From: Phallusia mammillata
Taxonomy: Eukaryota; Chordata; Ascidiacea; Phlebobranchia; Ascidiidae
DNA: 64,000 bases
Reading direction: 5' to 3'
NCBI GenBank assembly: GCA_003260075.1
Contig: QLIY01000431.1
Coordinates: 1-64,000, forward strand
Shown here: in pieces, positions 21,001-33,046 of the stretch
Layout of the letters: every line of letters begins with the position of its first letter
Position numbering within the stretch: position 1 is the first letter of the stretch
Translations under genes and position numbers: made by a program
Notes under the pieces: model-generated
What the model was told of the DNA's origin: nothing
What the model saw: the letters and a program-made list of their open reading frames with translations, nothing else
The model's database searches: none

Positions 21001-24000
21001 TCAAGCATCAAGTCCTGATGAGGTAGATTGCTAATCCAAAATATGTAATTTTGTTCTGTCCTTTGATTTGTGAGGGTCCACATGTTAAATGTTAACCAGC
21101 CAAAGTTTTGAATTAATTTATTTGCAAATATAAAAGGTTAACTTCATGACATTTCTTATACCTTATTCGACCAGAACAACCAAAAACTTATTTCTGAATA
21201 AAAAAAAGCATGTTTCTCTTTGTGGCTCATTTTTGTCAATGAATTTTTCTCTCATACAATGAACATTATAGATTGCCCTTGTAAAATGGACTGAAGATGT
21301 TGGCTTGTCATTGAACAATCGTGACTTACATTCGATTCAACTGAAATCTAGCAACAATAGTTACTTTAATTTCTCAATTCTTCAGGTATGTATGCAGCAA
21401 TATTGCTTACATGGAATAGTAACTTACACCTTATTGCATGTTAAATGTGCTTCTCGATTTAATACACACAATTTTTAGATTTTTCCTTTTACATCTGAAA
21501 GTAAAAGAATGGGCATTATTGTCAAAGATCACAGCACAGAAGAAATAGTGTTTTATCTTAAAGGTGCAGATGCTGTGATGACATCAATTGTACAATATAA
21601 TGATTGGTTGGAGGAAGAGGTTTGATGCTTTTTGTGAATGTTATTTTGCTGGCATTATCTTAGAAGTTTGTTTCAGTGTGAAAACATGGCCCGTGAAGGC
21701 TTACGAACTCTGGTAGTTGCGAAAAAGGTGCTATCTGGAGAAATGTACAAAGAATTTGAGGTGTGTTGTTTTGTATCGTTATGCAGTTTTCAATGATAAT
21801 GTTCAAATGATCTAAAATTTGTGTCAAAATGTTGTGCATATTTGTATTTGTAAAACAAAAGGGTCAATGTTTCTCTTCAGTTTTTTCTGTATTTGCAAAC
21901 TTTTTGTGTTTCTCTTTACACAGAGAAGATACAACCAGGCAAAATTGAGTACAAATGATCGAGTGGCCAATGTCAATTCTGTAATTGAGTCATTGGAAAG
22001 AGATATGGAACTGCTCTGTTTGACAGGAGTTGAGGACAAACTGCAGGCTGATGTTAGACCTACACTAGAGTTACTTTGCAATGCTGGAATAAAGGTTCAG
22101 CTTACTATGTTTTAATGTTTTTCCTAATTTTGCTTAATCTTGTCAAACATGCTTCTTGCTATTTAAAATAATCATGCTGCTTTGTTATTTAAAGATTAAA
22201 AAGATTTAATTTGTACAAAAATAAAGTTTGTACAGTATAGTATACAACAAGTGTGACATTGTTGTTTTCCCAAATTGTTGACTTACAATTGCCAAAAACA
22301 GTTTTGCATTAATATTTGTTACACTATTCGGCTTTTTGACAGGTATGGATGCTAACAGGAGACAAGTTGGAAACTGCAACTTGTATTGCCAAAAGTTCCT
22401 GCCTTGTGTCCAGGGATCAAGATATACATATTTTTCAAAAGGTAAGTCTAAGACAAGATTATCTCTGCCCCTTTTAGCTCTTGTAAACTGTAATGACCAA
22501 AAGAACATGGATTAAAAGTCTTTAAATAACTTTTTTTTTTAATTTGTAGGTTGCAACTCGAACCGAAACACATTTGGAGCTGAACTCCTTTCGTAGACAT
22601 GCACCCAATGCTGCTTTAGTGATACTGGGAACTTCATTAGAACTTTGTCTGCAATTTTATGCTGTAGAATTTGTTGAACTTGCCTGCCAATGTCCTGCAG
22701 TTGTTGTATGTCGGTGTTCACCAACACAAAAAGCTCAAATTGTTACACTGTTGCGTAATCATACTTCAAAACGAATCTGTGCAATAGGTTTGTTGTTAAG
22801 TTGCTTTATTTAGTTGCTCTACTTTAGTACAGTAAAAATAAACATCTGAAAATTTGTGTTGGTCCTCTCTTCACTATTTTGTCCATCTGACCAACATAAT
22901 TGCATTGTTAGTGCAAAACATTTGTATTGTAGAGTAGATTGTCTGAAATTTTGTTTATGGTTAGTTTCTAGCTGTTAATTAAATGCATGTTGAAGGTGAT
23001 GGTGGCAATGATGTGAGCATGATACAAGCAGCAGACTGTGGTATTGGGATTGTGGGAAAGGTACTTGGTGGAAAGCTGTGCTGTCTGTTGGAACTTGTTA
23101 TGTGTTTATGTTTTATTTAAATTTAGGAAGGAAAACAAGCTTCTCTTGCTGCTGACTTTTCCATTACACAGTTTTCCTACCTTGGACCCTTGCTTATGAT
23201 TCATGGAAGAAACAGCTACAAGCGATCTGCTGCTTTAAGTCAATTCATTATTCACAGAGGTCTTATTATTTCAGTAATGCAGGTAATAACTTTATTTTAT
23301 GATTTAAATTAAGTTAGCTGTTGTTTCTAGGTTATGATAAAAGTTTTTATTGTGCAGGCTGTGTTTTCTTCACTTTTCTTTTTTTCTTCTGTTTCCTTGT
23401 ATCAAGGTTTTCTTATGGTCGGGTAAGTGTGTTCTTTAAACTTTATCTTACTTTGAATTTATTGTGACTTAATTTACAGGTACACTACAATATACACAAT
23501 GTTTCCAGTGTTTTCTTTAGTTCTGGACCAGGACGTCAATTCCAGTGTCGCTTTAAGGTTTCCTGAACTCTACAGAGAATTGCATAAGGTAAGAAATATT
23601 TTTGATGAATGTATCTCTATTTTAAAACTTGTATTTCAACAGGGAAGATCTTTGTCATTAAAAACGTTTTTGTTGTGGGTTTTGATCAGCATTTATCAAG
23701 GTAAGTGACAAAATCCTGTTTTTAAAATTTGAGTTCTAACTCTCTATTGTTACAGGGGGAGTTATAATGTATGTTGCTATGATCTTGTTTGACACTGACT
23801 TTATTCACATTGTCAGCATATCTTTTACATCACTTATAATTACTGAACTGCTTATGGTTGCTTTGACAATTCGCACTTGGCACTGGTTGATGTTAATAAG
23901 TGAAGCACTCAGCTTAGGAATTTACATTGCATCTTTAGCTGTCTTGAAAGAATTTTTCGGTAAGTCTTTCTAGGTTGTAATACTTTGCCATTTTTGGAAA

Positions 24001-24164
24001 AATATAATAATATTGTTGATTGTTTAGATCCAAGTTTCTTGACAAGTACCGGTTTTCTTTGGAGGGTTTCAGTTATAACTGGGTTGAGTTGCCTTCCCCT
24101 TGCAATTGTAAAGTATGCAAAGAGGAAGCTTTCTCCTCCACGTTACTCAAAACTTGAAGAATAG
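15014..24164 (+). CDS. ATP9B: ATP9-type P4-ATPase, complete, 26 exons
   Basis: P4-ATPase of the ATP9A/ATP9B (yeast Neo1) branch, acting in endosomal/Golgi membranes. Exons: 15014-15075, 16015-16161, 16323-16446, 16508-16621, 16891-17034, 17101-17179, 19019-19194, 19385-19540, 19597-19686, 19793-19947, 20029-20167, 20548-20680, 20934-21022, 21272-21385, 21479-21619, 21677-21760, 21924-22094, 22343-22441, 22550-22787, 22996-23060, 23127-23282, 23358-23422, 23480-23588, 23643-23700, 23756-23959, 24028-24164; sum 3249 nt, predicted 1082 aa. Seen: LDGETDWKL, phosphorylation site DKTGTLT near residue 433, [18 protein letters not shown] near 819-824 and multiple membrane segments. [18 protein letters not shown] and [17 protein letters not shown] resemble ATP9B more than ATP9A; a single pre-duplication gene is likely. 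Short N-terminus. The IIPISL motif reads IIPIGL (near 388). Confidence 0.96.
15326..15875. mobile_element. hAT-type MITE in ATP9 intron 1
   Basis: Ends CAGTGGTTCTTAACC and GGTTAAGAACCACTG, 550 bp. Flanks ATCTATAC and GTCTAGAC match at 6 of 8 positions, so the duplication has decayed. Same end family as the element at 61117. Confidence 0.75.
17416..18990 (+). mobile_element. GTCCCC-hairpin element in ATP9 intron 6
   Basis: Hairpin at 17416-17436, then GATGGTAGATATAG-type sequence shared with 9908-9920, then degenerate repeats built on CTAGCCCCCTAAAA and TGTCCGAATTGGATGAAATT (about 17560, 17930, 18110, 18450, 18570), ending with a tail like that at 11330-11470. An N at 17976 is followed by 73 bp (17977-18049) identical to 24835-24907, so part of this copy may be misassembled. 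Boundaries approximate. Confidence 0.45.
18169..18270. mobile_element. Left end of a hAT-type element
   Basis: CAGGGGTGGGCAACC followed by CGGGCCGGATGCGGCCCG resembles the CAGGGGCGGGCAAC element at 5620. I find no matching right end nearby, so it is truncated or rearranged. Confidence 0.45.
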
Positions 24165-25340
24165 ATTTTGCTTAAACTGAAGACTGTTTTTTTTTATTCC
24201 CAACACTGTGGTATTTTACTTACTGTGTCTTCCTTTGGTACTGACAAACATAATCTGACTGCTTAAATTTTACACAAAAATATGTGCATGTGAAGTATAA
24301 TCTGATCCACTGGTCTTCAACCTTTTTTAAAAGCGACCCCAATTTGAGAAAAAAAGCAGCATTTACTTGCGACCCCATTTTTTCCGATGGGGAGAAAAAT
24401 GTTTCAAGTATTGCTGAAATTGAAAGTACTTTCAGGTAAATTCAGCGTGCATTGTTATGCTCAAATGTTAGAACCCAAAAGTTTTATTTAATTTGGCTAA
24501 TCTATATTGCGTTAAAGCTCACCAGTTTGCAGAAATCAGTAAATTTATGTATTTTCTCCAGTACCCGCTGTATTATTTTAGACACAATATGTCATTCATG
24601 GGGCACTAACGCGTAACAATGACTAAATTGTAACATGAAGTACCGAGCTGTACTGCAAAATATCAGCTAAGGTTGCAAAATAGAAGAAAAACGTATCATT
24701 TTTTGGTAATAAATTTAAACGCCAATAAATTGAATTTATAGCGACCCCACTTGGGGTCGCGACCCTCAGGTTGAAAACCACGGATCTAATCCATGTGCAT
24801 TCAATATCCGAATGATATAATCGGAAATTAGTAGTCTTTGTCAGTCCATAAATTTAGGTTGTACTACTGTAGTTGGTATCACCGCTGTGGTGCAATTCTG
24901 CGACGATCTAAACGTTCCTGTTTGATATAAATGCCTCTTGTAAGCAAATTTGTTGCATTCAATACGTCCGTCATACTTCTCCTAAAAGTCAGTGCATCGT
25001 AGGCTAATTGCTGTTTGGGTACTTTTAAACGTGTTCCTTTTACGTCGCCGTGCACTATACATCGCATTTTGTCACATGTTTTGGGTTCGAAGCAATTTTA
25101 TTTCGTTATGTGGCGACATTTTGATCATATTATACCATCCGAACCGACTAAAATGAAAAGCGGCATCTTATGCAGTACACTGTGTGTGTGTTTTCTATTC
25201 CAGTAATAACATTGAATTTTTTATCTTACCAATTGAATTTATAGCGTCCTGATAGAAGCAGATACCACGCGAATGCCACAAAATGGCTAAAAAACATGCT
25301 TCGCCTAAGATCAAGGGGTGTCGTTGGAATGTGTCCTTAC
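24165..25340. other. ATP9 3' flank, no gene
   Basis: Contains the ATP9 3' UTR, one MITE (24308-24783) and, at 24835-24907, the 73-bp segment repeated after the N at 17976. No coding sequence recognised. Confidence 0.5.
24308..24783. mobile_element. hAT-type MITE downstream of ATP9
   Basis: Ends CACTGGTCTTCAACC and GGTTGAAAACCACGG with flanks ATCTGATC (24300-24307) and ATCTAATC (24784-24791), 7 of 8 matching. GCGACCCC occurs inside both ends in inverted orientation. Confidence 0.75.
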
Positions 25341-25705
25341 TAGGGTTGAATTATCCGGATAACGGATAACCGATTAACCGAAGGGTTTTTTGCTGTCCGA
25401 TATCCGGATATTTTTGTGACGGTTAACTGGATAACAAAAGATTAGCGCCGCGTACGCGTTTGATGCATTTTAACACAATTTTAGAAAAAAATGCAGTTAT
25501 AACGTGCAGTGATAGGTGCAACAGAGTACTATGTTTATCTTAATTATACCGAATATTCATTTTGTTGTACATATATTTCACTTTGTTGTCCCTACTGATG
25601 CTAAAATTCACGAGAGAATTGAAGTCAAACTAATAAAATAGAAAATGCATCCATTTTAAAGTGATTCGAAGGATAAATTGTGAGATTCGAAAAAAAAATT
25701 ATACT

Positions 25706-25769
<64 letters not shown>

Positions 25770-26900
25770 TAAAACAACTGATGTATCGTTCTTTTTCAGA
25801 ACTACACTGCTTAAGCCAGTGGTTCTCAAAGTATGGGTCGCGACCAGGGGCGGCTCGTGCGAGGGGGCTGCGGAGCTGCAGCACCACCAGTATTTTTACT
25901 TGACATTCCTATTCCAAGTTGTTATACAAAACAATCTTTACATATAGTTTTTATGTTTGATCAGTGTATACTAAGAATAACTTTTATGGCATTAATCGGC
26001 ATTTTATTAAAATAAAATTAATAAAAATTTTGTATTATTTAAAAAAAAAATTTTGAAAAAATAATAATATGTTATCTATGGCGGAGCTGCAGCTCCAGTT
26101 TCGTGACGTTTCATGACGTTTTCAGTTGTGCGCATGCGCACTTGGAAAAGCTACATGCCGGGCGAAATAGGCGAGAGGGGGCTGTGGCTCGCGCAGCCCC
26201 TCCCGTGACGTAGCGCTAGTTGTGTTGTCTGCTTCGCGTCAGTGAGCTCCAAAGCCAAACCCGTGTACTGTGTTTTTAAGTTCGACAGTGAGTGCAGTTA
26301 AANTTTCAATAATAAAGCATGTCGCCGTTAACGTCTTTTTGAGCCTTTAAACTTCCAAAGAGTTAGGAAACAAATTTGTCTGTGATTTTTAGATTCGGGA
26401 AAGTTTTTGTTTATTGTCAGTCTCCCGTCCACTGATATCCCACAGCACAAGATTGCGGGATATTTATTCTAACTTCCTTCTGTTATATTTGTTGAGCAAA
26501 CAATCCCTCAATATGCCGCTGACAATTCGCGTACTCCTGCGAAAACCAGTGTTACGTCACAAACAACTCACATTGACCCGGTTCAGTTTGATATTTGGAA
26601 ATTTAAATTGAAAATTAAATCAGTTTAAACCAGGCTTGTTTCCATGTTCAAGTCTTATGCAAGTGGGGTATTTTTTGCGCAACACCTTTTCTATTATACC
26701 ATCTTAAAATTAGTGAGATATCTATAACTTACATAAAATAAGAACAAGAATTCAAGAAAACCTTTCAAATTTGTCGTTTTTACAAACAAAAAGTTGTTTT
26801 TATTTTCCCACAAAATGTAATTTCATAAAAAGAGAAGTTTCTTTTATTCTCTTCATTTAGATTACAATAAAGGATATCTATCAACTAAAAATACCTAGAA

Positions 26901-27010
26901 CAGGGGTGCACAACCTACGGAGGTACGGCCACATGCGGCCACAGAGACCAGTTTATGCGGCCGTGAACATGTGTATTAAAACACATGTACTGTCGGCCGT
27001 GACGTAAATA
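26901..27010. mobile_element. Left end of a hAT-type element
   Basis: CAGGGGTGCACAACC followed by GCGGCC-rich sequence is typical of a hAT left end. No reverse-complement end seen before the next gene. 26300-27540 otherwise has no supported gene. Confidence 0.4.
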
Positions 27011-27540
27011 AAACTCTTTCAGCAATTAATTGTATTTCGAAACAGCCCTAAAAAGAATTTATGGGACCGAAACGAGAATTGTCAGTCTAATAGGCATATG
27101 CGTCAGAATTTTTGTACGCCTGTTGTGTGCAAACAATTGTGACGTCACGTCACAATACATACATACGACGACGTCATAAACAGTTTACACTGATCGCCAT
27201 GCAGACTGTTCTGCTCGATCTGTGCATTACGTAAGAAATTATTATGGACTTTTTAAGCGCAATTAGATGGTATATTTAATATAAACCCATTTTTTCCATA
27301 AGTAATATTAAAACAAAAACAAACAAACGCTTGGCGGCGGTTAGTGAAACAAATATCTACGATGCGGCCGTCATAGCCAAAATGTTGTGCACTCCTGACC
27401 TAGAATTTGACCCAATCTTTCAAAGTTGTCCTTTTTCAGACAAAAACTTGTTTTTATTTACCACAGAAGGTGATTTCATAACAAAACCCGCATTTTTTGT
27501 ATTCTTTTTTTACAATTTACACAACGAAGGTATTATGACG

Positions 27541-29521
27541 TCATATGTTGGCAGGGGTTGTGAGGTAATTGTCAGGTGCTTTTGTCGTGTCATTGTCCAG
27601 TTGATCAACAGTTGTTCCATCGCTAAAATCTGAAGCAAAGGAAAAAGTGAAAGTGTGAAAATTTATTTTAGTTTGTTCAAACAATTTTTATACCCGCCGT
27701 TTTTCTTCCATCTGTTTCTTCATCATAATCTTCGTCAATTGTTGCGTGTGATTTTGAAACTGCGATTTAGGGGAAGTTGCCAAAGCATAATTAATATTCT
27801 ATTCGGGAATCGAAGTCAGACCTTATTTTTTCTACATATTAATAACTACAGTAAAACTTCGGTTAATCCGAACCCGTTTGGACCAAAAAATTGTCCGAAA
27901 TAGGCGAAGTCCGTAAAAATCGATGTCGTTAAGTACAAGCCTTACCACATTACAAGTCATTTGTACTTCAAGTTTTGTCTGAATTAGGCGAAGAGCCGGA
28001 TAACCGAATCCGGTTTAACCGGGGTTTACTGTACTTTGTTTTGATGTCTAAGTGAATAGGCCAAAAAACAGAGAACACTTTTTTTAACGGATATTTTTGA
28101 GTTTTTTTAAATCCACACATACCGTTACGTTTGTCAACTCCCTTCATGACGTCACGAAACGCTGACGTGTACTTGTTTGCGTCATTGGATGGTGCGTAGA
28201 ACAGGAAAGCCGGTTGTCCGCTGGGAACGCTCAGTTTAGCGTTGGAATTGTTAACACTAGGTGTCGCTGTGGCGTCATATTGAGTACCCTGGTGAAACAA
28301 AACAAACGATTGCTTAGCATTACTGCTGATATTAACCCAGACATAATTGCATTTCCGCAACATCATGTGTACTTAGTGTTATTGTATACCAACGTCCCAA
28401 CGTTGCGCAGCTATTTCCGACTTGGTGAATATTTTAGCGCAATTTTGCTGCTACGAATTGTTTCACCCGGCGAAATAAACTCAACTTAACTCATATTAGT
28501 AGGCATTCAAAAATGGTGTCCACTATGTTGCAATATTAAAACCAATAAACATTGTACATGTTTTAACAACGCTTTCAGTTACAGATTTGAATCTCACCGC
28601 ATGTTAGATAAAATCTAATAAAACACAACGCCCCATTAAGGCCCAAAATACTAAAAATACTACATGAGTGTGTTCGTAATATCGAACGCTTAAAGGCCAT
28701 ATTTCAGATATCCTAAACATTCTCTGAAAAGTAATATGTGGTTGTTATCGGAAACCTACCCTGTCGGTAAACCATCGGTCGTCGTGTGACGTCAGAGACA
28801 GATAGCATAGAAGTGCTGATGATGACGTCACAGCCAGTTGAACAAGCACCAGAGTGCAGATGACGCAAGCAATGACGACACCACTTGAACTGAGATGCTT
28901 GTGATAGAATGTAAGCTGGAATTTTTTTTTACAATTTAGTCTCAAAGAGTTGTGAAAAGAGTGACACGGAATTTTAAAGCAATTATATTAAAAGCAAACA
29001 TGCTGAAAGCTCGAATGGTTGATAGTACGTTATGTAGTCATTGGAGACTCAGTATGAAAGATAAAGTCATCACTTGCATATAAGCAAAATATTAAGTTTT
29101 TAAATATCAAGTATTGTACATTTTTTTGTTTCCCTTAAAAGCATTAAGAAATAAATATTGGGATTTCGGGAAAGTCAAAAGGTAAATTCGACAAAAGAAT
29201 ATTGCTGTAACACAACGAACAAATATTGTATGTGTGATTTTTCTTTTGCTGAATATGTGAAAAATAGTTTTAAAAATAGTTAAACAGTATACAAATTCAG
29301 GCATACTAAAGGTAACGGAAAACCGGTTAACAAATTTTGCACAGATGATACAATATTCATGCTTCGAAAAGTGTCTAAAGGCATATGTTTGCTATAAGCA
29401 AGCTCTTATTTTAATTATAATTTAATTTACCAACCTCTTGAGCAATCGCCATTGTCATGACAGCCAGTAACGTGATTGAAAGAATGGTTGCAATGATTGA
29501 AACACCGAATGCAAGTGCAGT
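27541..29521 (-). CDS. Membrane protein, 3' exons, 5' end not found
   Basis: Minus-strand exons in order: 29435-29521, 28760-28915, 28123-28288, 27541-27629 (TGA). Acceptors, donors and phases (0, 0, 1) agree, giving 165 residues. First exon: hydrophobic helix (GVSIIATILSITLLAVM) ending IAQE. Second: hydrophobic helix VVIACVICTLVLVQLA then SHDDRWFTDR. Third: polar, with QPAFLFYAPSNDANKY. Last: acidic tail ending YLTTPANI. The layout recalls the last helices and cytoplasmic tail of a four-helix membrane protein, but I do not recognise the family. No initiator exon is visible up to the transposon end at 29806. The acceptor at 28915 could instead lie 12 bases downstream. Confidence 0.55.
27849..28031. 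mobile_element. Tigger/pogo-like MITE
   Basis: Ends CAGTAAAACTTCGGTTAA and AACCGGGGTTTACTG, 183 bp, with TA on both sides (27847-27848, 28032-28033). It lies in the last intron of the membrane-protein gene. Confidence 0.7.
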
Positions 29522-31303
29522 CTGATGATTTAAAGCTCGAAGTAAGTAGTGTCACAATTAACGGTTTAATAAAAAAAAGACTTAACAAGGGAACTTTATC
29601 TGGGGTTTCACGAAATCCTTCTAATTAAAAAATCTTGCAGAACTTCAAAAAAGTTAGTTAAAGATTGCGGGAAAAGTTCAGATAATAACGCACTGACTTG
29701 CAAGTGAAGCGTTTATTTTAACTTTTGGTCAAAGAGAGATGTTTATTGTGGACATACAATAGTTTTTACTGTTGTAAAAGATATATCTCCCAGAACATAT
29801 TAGAACAGTGGTTCTCAAAGTATGGGTCGCGACCCAAACATGGGTCGCGCAGGGTCACAAAATGGGTCGCGCTGTGGTCATTCAATTCCGCCCAAACGAA
29901 CTTTTTTCATTTCAATTTTCAATTATTTTTAATTCTCAATCATGACTGAATTATTGTATCATAGGCATTTTATGTGGCTTTATCTTAGTAACCTTGGAGT
30001 ATTGCAGCATAAGTAAGTGGTTTTCTGAGAGTTTTGATAGCACCTCACTCGACAACGCTATACAGCAAAACGAACCAATCATTATAACATACAGACAATA
30101 GCCTTCCAATTTTCTATTACGTACGCGGCGATTGTAACACGTTAGCACGGGGAATATAGGAGGTTAATCATACGAAACTGAACTTGGAAAGTAACAGTTA
30201 GCGTTTAAGGATGATAACTATTAATACAAAAATAAAAAATACATTTTTGTTGGTTGAGGCTTGGGTCGCAAGGTGTTCATAAAGCTCAGATTTGGGTCGC
30301 GGTCAAAAAAGTTTGAGAACCACTGGCTTAAGCAGTAAAGGGGCAAACTTGACATATGTTGGACAATTGTAAACACTAAAACAAAATCTGTGCCACAATT
30401 TGATGACGTTGTAATGGACTTGTTATTATCCGGTTAACCGGATAGTCAAATTCAAAATATCCGTATATATCCGTTATCCGGATAGTGGAAATTATTGATA
30501 TCCGAACTAACCCTAGTCCTTACCTAGCCTAGCCTAGCCTGCATGATAAGGACATACGGTTGGAGTAGCAATTGAAAACAACGGCTAAAAATATAGCGAT
30601 CCAACTCAACGTTGATACAGATTGTTAGTGATAAAATGCTTTTAAAGGTATGAAATGCGGCAATGTCTCAACAAACTTTTCTAGTTTCTGATTTTTAAGC
30701 AGATCATATGGTGGCACAAAAAAAAGTAATAAGTGAACTTTAAACGTATTCAACGGATAATATCAAAACCGTTACGATTTATTGCATATAAAAGAAGTAA
30801 AAAAAGTTTTTGTTTGATTTAGATTTTGTTTGATATAAACTCCCTTACCGGTATGTGTTTTCATTTCTCTAGCATCGACCGTCAAATTAAAAGGTTTTTG
30901 GAAGCACTGATCAACTATCTTTTCGTAATTTCGTACTTTTACAATGTCATTAGCTTTAAAGATTTGACGTCGGCCCATAAATGGTTTTACTCAAAAATTC
31001 TGATCTCTGAGTGTTATCTTATATACTTTTGTATGTTTAAAAAATAGTTTGGTATAATTATTAATGACAACAATTTTATTAATGGAAACATGTTTATGGA
31101 CTCCGGTGTTTTAGGCAATCGTGCCTGCACTGCAGCAACGAGCAACAAATTCAAGGCAGGAATTTAGGATTTAGGAATGCTTTGCTTTCTGGTACTGTGT
31201 TGTGTGTGTGGACTGTGGACTATGGAGTATTCCGTGATGAATAGGATAGATAGAGTAAACCATCATGGTAAAGTTTGTTGTGTCTGCCAAGTAGTTTCAA
31301 AAA

Positions 31304-32138
31304 CATATTTTTTCATCCTAAACTGTTTGTCGGACCATTGTGTACCAAACTACAAAACAAGTCTTATATTTTTAGCAATTGTGTCACATGTGTTGTCTGT
31401 TGTGGTTGTGAAGTATGAGTATGAAAGTAATTAAACTTTACATAGCAACTTCATTTATGCCAAAAACCAGTGGATTAGGCAAATTTTATTGGGTTTGAAC
31501 TTGAAGGTTTATTGAACAACAACTCTTGTTGGCAACTTGTAAAATTATTTTTATGTCAGGTAATGTGGGTTGAGCATAAGGTTTAAGCTTTTTTCTGGTA
31601 GTTAAAGATAAGTACTAGTACCCCACAAAGTAGAGTACCTTCTCGAGAAATCTTGAAAAAATCGAGTCTCGATTCTCGAGCAATAAATACAAATTTCTCG
31701 AGAAAAATTATGTCATGTATTATAAACAAAAAGTAAATGTGACACCTCTTATTATGCTATGTATATTTTTTGTTTCAACTCACCCCTAGAACGCACTGGG
31801 CACATTAGTTTCTTCTTTTGCTCCCAAAACAGTGATCTTGAACGTTCATTGCCACTCAACTTTTGCCTTTCCATGCAGTAGTTACGCTTGGTTGTGTTAT
31901 ATCTATAACATGATCCACAGTCGCTTAGTTTTATTGCTTGCTTGGCAGTGAATCACTACTAGCGATCGCTTCTTGAAGCGAAAAAGCATACAAGAAATGT
32001 TTTGTGTGTTTTTGTTAGAAAATCGGCTTAACTTGAAATGTCGAGATTCTTGAGAAATGAATTTTTAATTTCTCATGTCTTGAGAAACGAAAAAGTCGAG
32101 AAATAGAGGAACCCATATTTTTTCATCCTAAACTGTTT
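31304..32138. repeat. 25-bp direct repeats flanking a CTCGAG-rich region
   Basis: The 25 bases at 31304-31328 (CATATTTTTTCATCC then TAAACTGTTT) recur exactly at 32114-32138. The second copy begins directly after GAGGAACCC, the end of a palindromic CTCGAG/CTTGAG-rich stretch, which suggests an element boundary. Confidence 0.4.
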
Positions 32139-32431
32139 TTCTTTTTACCACAGAGCATTATTTTTTTTTAAAATTCGGATTTTGACTGTTTGTTTGCTCT
32201 TATTCAGCCTATGCTTCTTTTGGTGAACCAAGCCAGAAACCACACTTGTTTGCACAGATTGGTCAAGATTCTTGAGAAATCAAATTTAAATTTAATGTGT
32301 TTAGAGAGTAGACAAAACAAATACCTTAGATTGCACCCATAAGGATGAGTTAAAGTCCATTTTTTGGGGCACGTAGCTATTGTTAAAAAAAATTGCTTTC
32401 TCTTATGACTGCTAAACATGGTTTTTCTTTT

Positions 32432-32590
32432 TTAAAGAGCTCTTCTGGCAAATGTGATTTTATTCCGAGTTTCGACGTCCTATACAGGTCGTCTTCATCA
32501 GAGTAAATAACACTGAATGCGACTAGTACAGTGCATGATAAACAAAGGGAAAAAAGAATGGAACGCAAGCACGTCACAACGCAACGAAAA

Positions 32591-32621
<31 letters not shown>

Positions 32622-32678
32622 CAAATGATTGGCCCTCTAATTCGGAATAAAATCACATTTGCCAGAAGAGCTCTTTAA
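32432..32678. mobile_element. Penelope-like fold-back with hammerhead remnant
   Basis: Inverted arms 32432-32470 and 32642-32678 share AAAGAGCTCTTCTGGC and the ATTTTATTCCGA end. On the minus strand CTGATGA, a GACG/CGTC hairpin and GAAAC occur at 32460-32505, but the cleavage triplet is broken (GAAACTC instead of GAAACGTC). A G run (32595-32631) sits at the fold. Confidence 0.55.
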
Positions 32679-32832
32679 ACTTGATACTATGCCTGGAGCA
32701 ATAGCTTATATATGGCACTGGTCAGTTTTCTTTTGAGTAAGAAAACTGAAAAATAAATAGTAGTGGATAGAGTCATTGCTTTTGTTTGTTCCTAATCCCC
32801 CATATTGCTCCCCACTGGTGTTGGTACTAAAC

Positions 32833-33046
32833 CAGTAATTCTTAAACTGGCTTTCAGGGCCGCATGCGGCTCCCAGCTACTTATTTTGCGGCTTGCACCA
32901 AACCTCTGAAAACCTACAAAAATTCCTATTTTAGCTTTCAAGGCAACAATCTTTAGTGATTTTCCCAAGGTTTTGTTTTTTGCGGCTCCCTACACACTTA
33001 CAAAACTACCATTTGGCCCAGACAAAAAAAAGATTGAGAACCATTG
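32833..33046. mobile_element. hAT-type MITE, GCATGCGGC subfamily
   Basis: Ends CAGTAATTCTTAAAC and GATTGAGAACCATTG, 214 bp, with exact TACTAAAC at 32825-32832 and 33047-33054. Internal GGGCCGCATGCGGCTCCCA as in the 6656 copy. Confidence 0.85.

Larger units (their letters stand above)
25817..30325. mobile_element. hAT-bounded composite unit carrying a gene
   Basis: Left terminus CAGTGGTTCTCAAAG at 25817 and right terminus GTTTGAGAACCACTG ending at 30325 are flanked by the exact repeat GCTTAAGC (25809-25816, 30326-30333). The left 29 bases are repeated at 29806-29834, where a full MITE (29806-30325) begins, but its own left flank (TATTAGAA) does not match. This fits two MITEs moved together with the DNA between them, or an assembly insertion. 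An N lies at 26303, and a CAGGGGCGGCTCG hAT-like start at 25845 truncates the left copy. Confidence 0.55.
25341..30515. mobile_element. Outer hAT-type element, interrupted by a 4.5-kb unit
   Basis: Left end TAGGGTTGAATTATCCGGAT and right end ATCCGAACTAACCCTA are flanked by the exact 8-bp repeat GTCCTTAC (25333-25340, 30516-30523). Palindromic ATCCGGATA motifs crowd both ends. Own sequence is about 25341-25808 and 30334-30515 (roughly 650 bp, including a 62-base C run at 25707-25768). Everything between belongs to a later insertion. Confidence 0.75.

Noticed and set aside
25661-25903. ORFs encoding poly-Pro or poly-Gly (also at 43916-44222)
   Set aside because: They are read through the homopolymeric C or G runs, which are probably artefacts; the flanking frames show no protein similarity.
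31177-31434. 85-aa Cys/Val-rich ORF starting MLCFLVLCCVCG
   Set aside because: Looks like a signal peptide at first, but TG-rich repeats produce it; no splice context, no domain, and it overlaps a repeated 25-mer.
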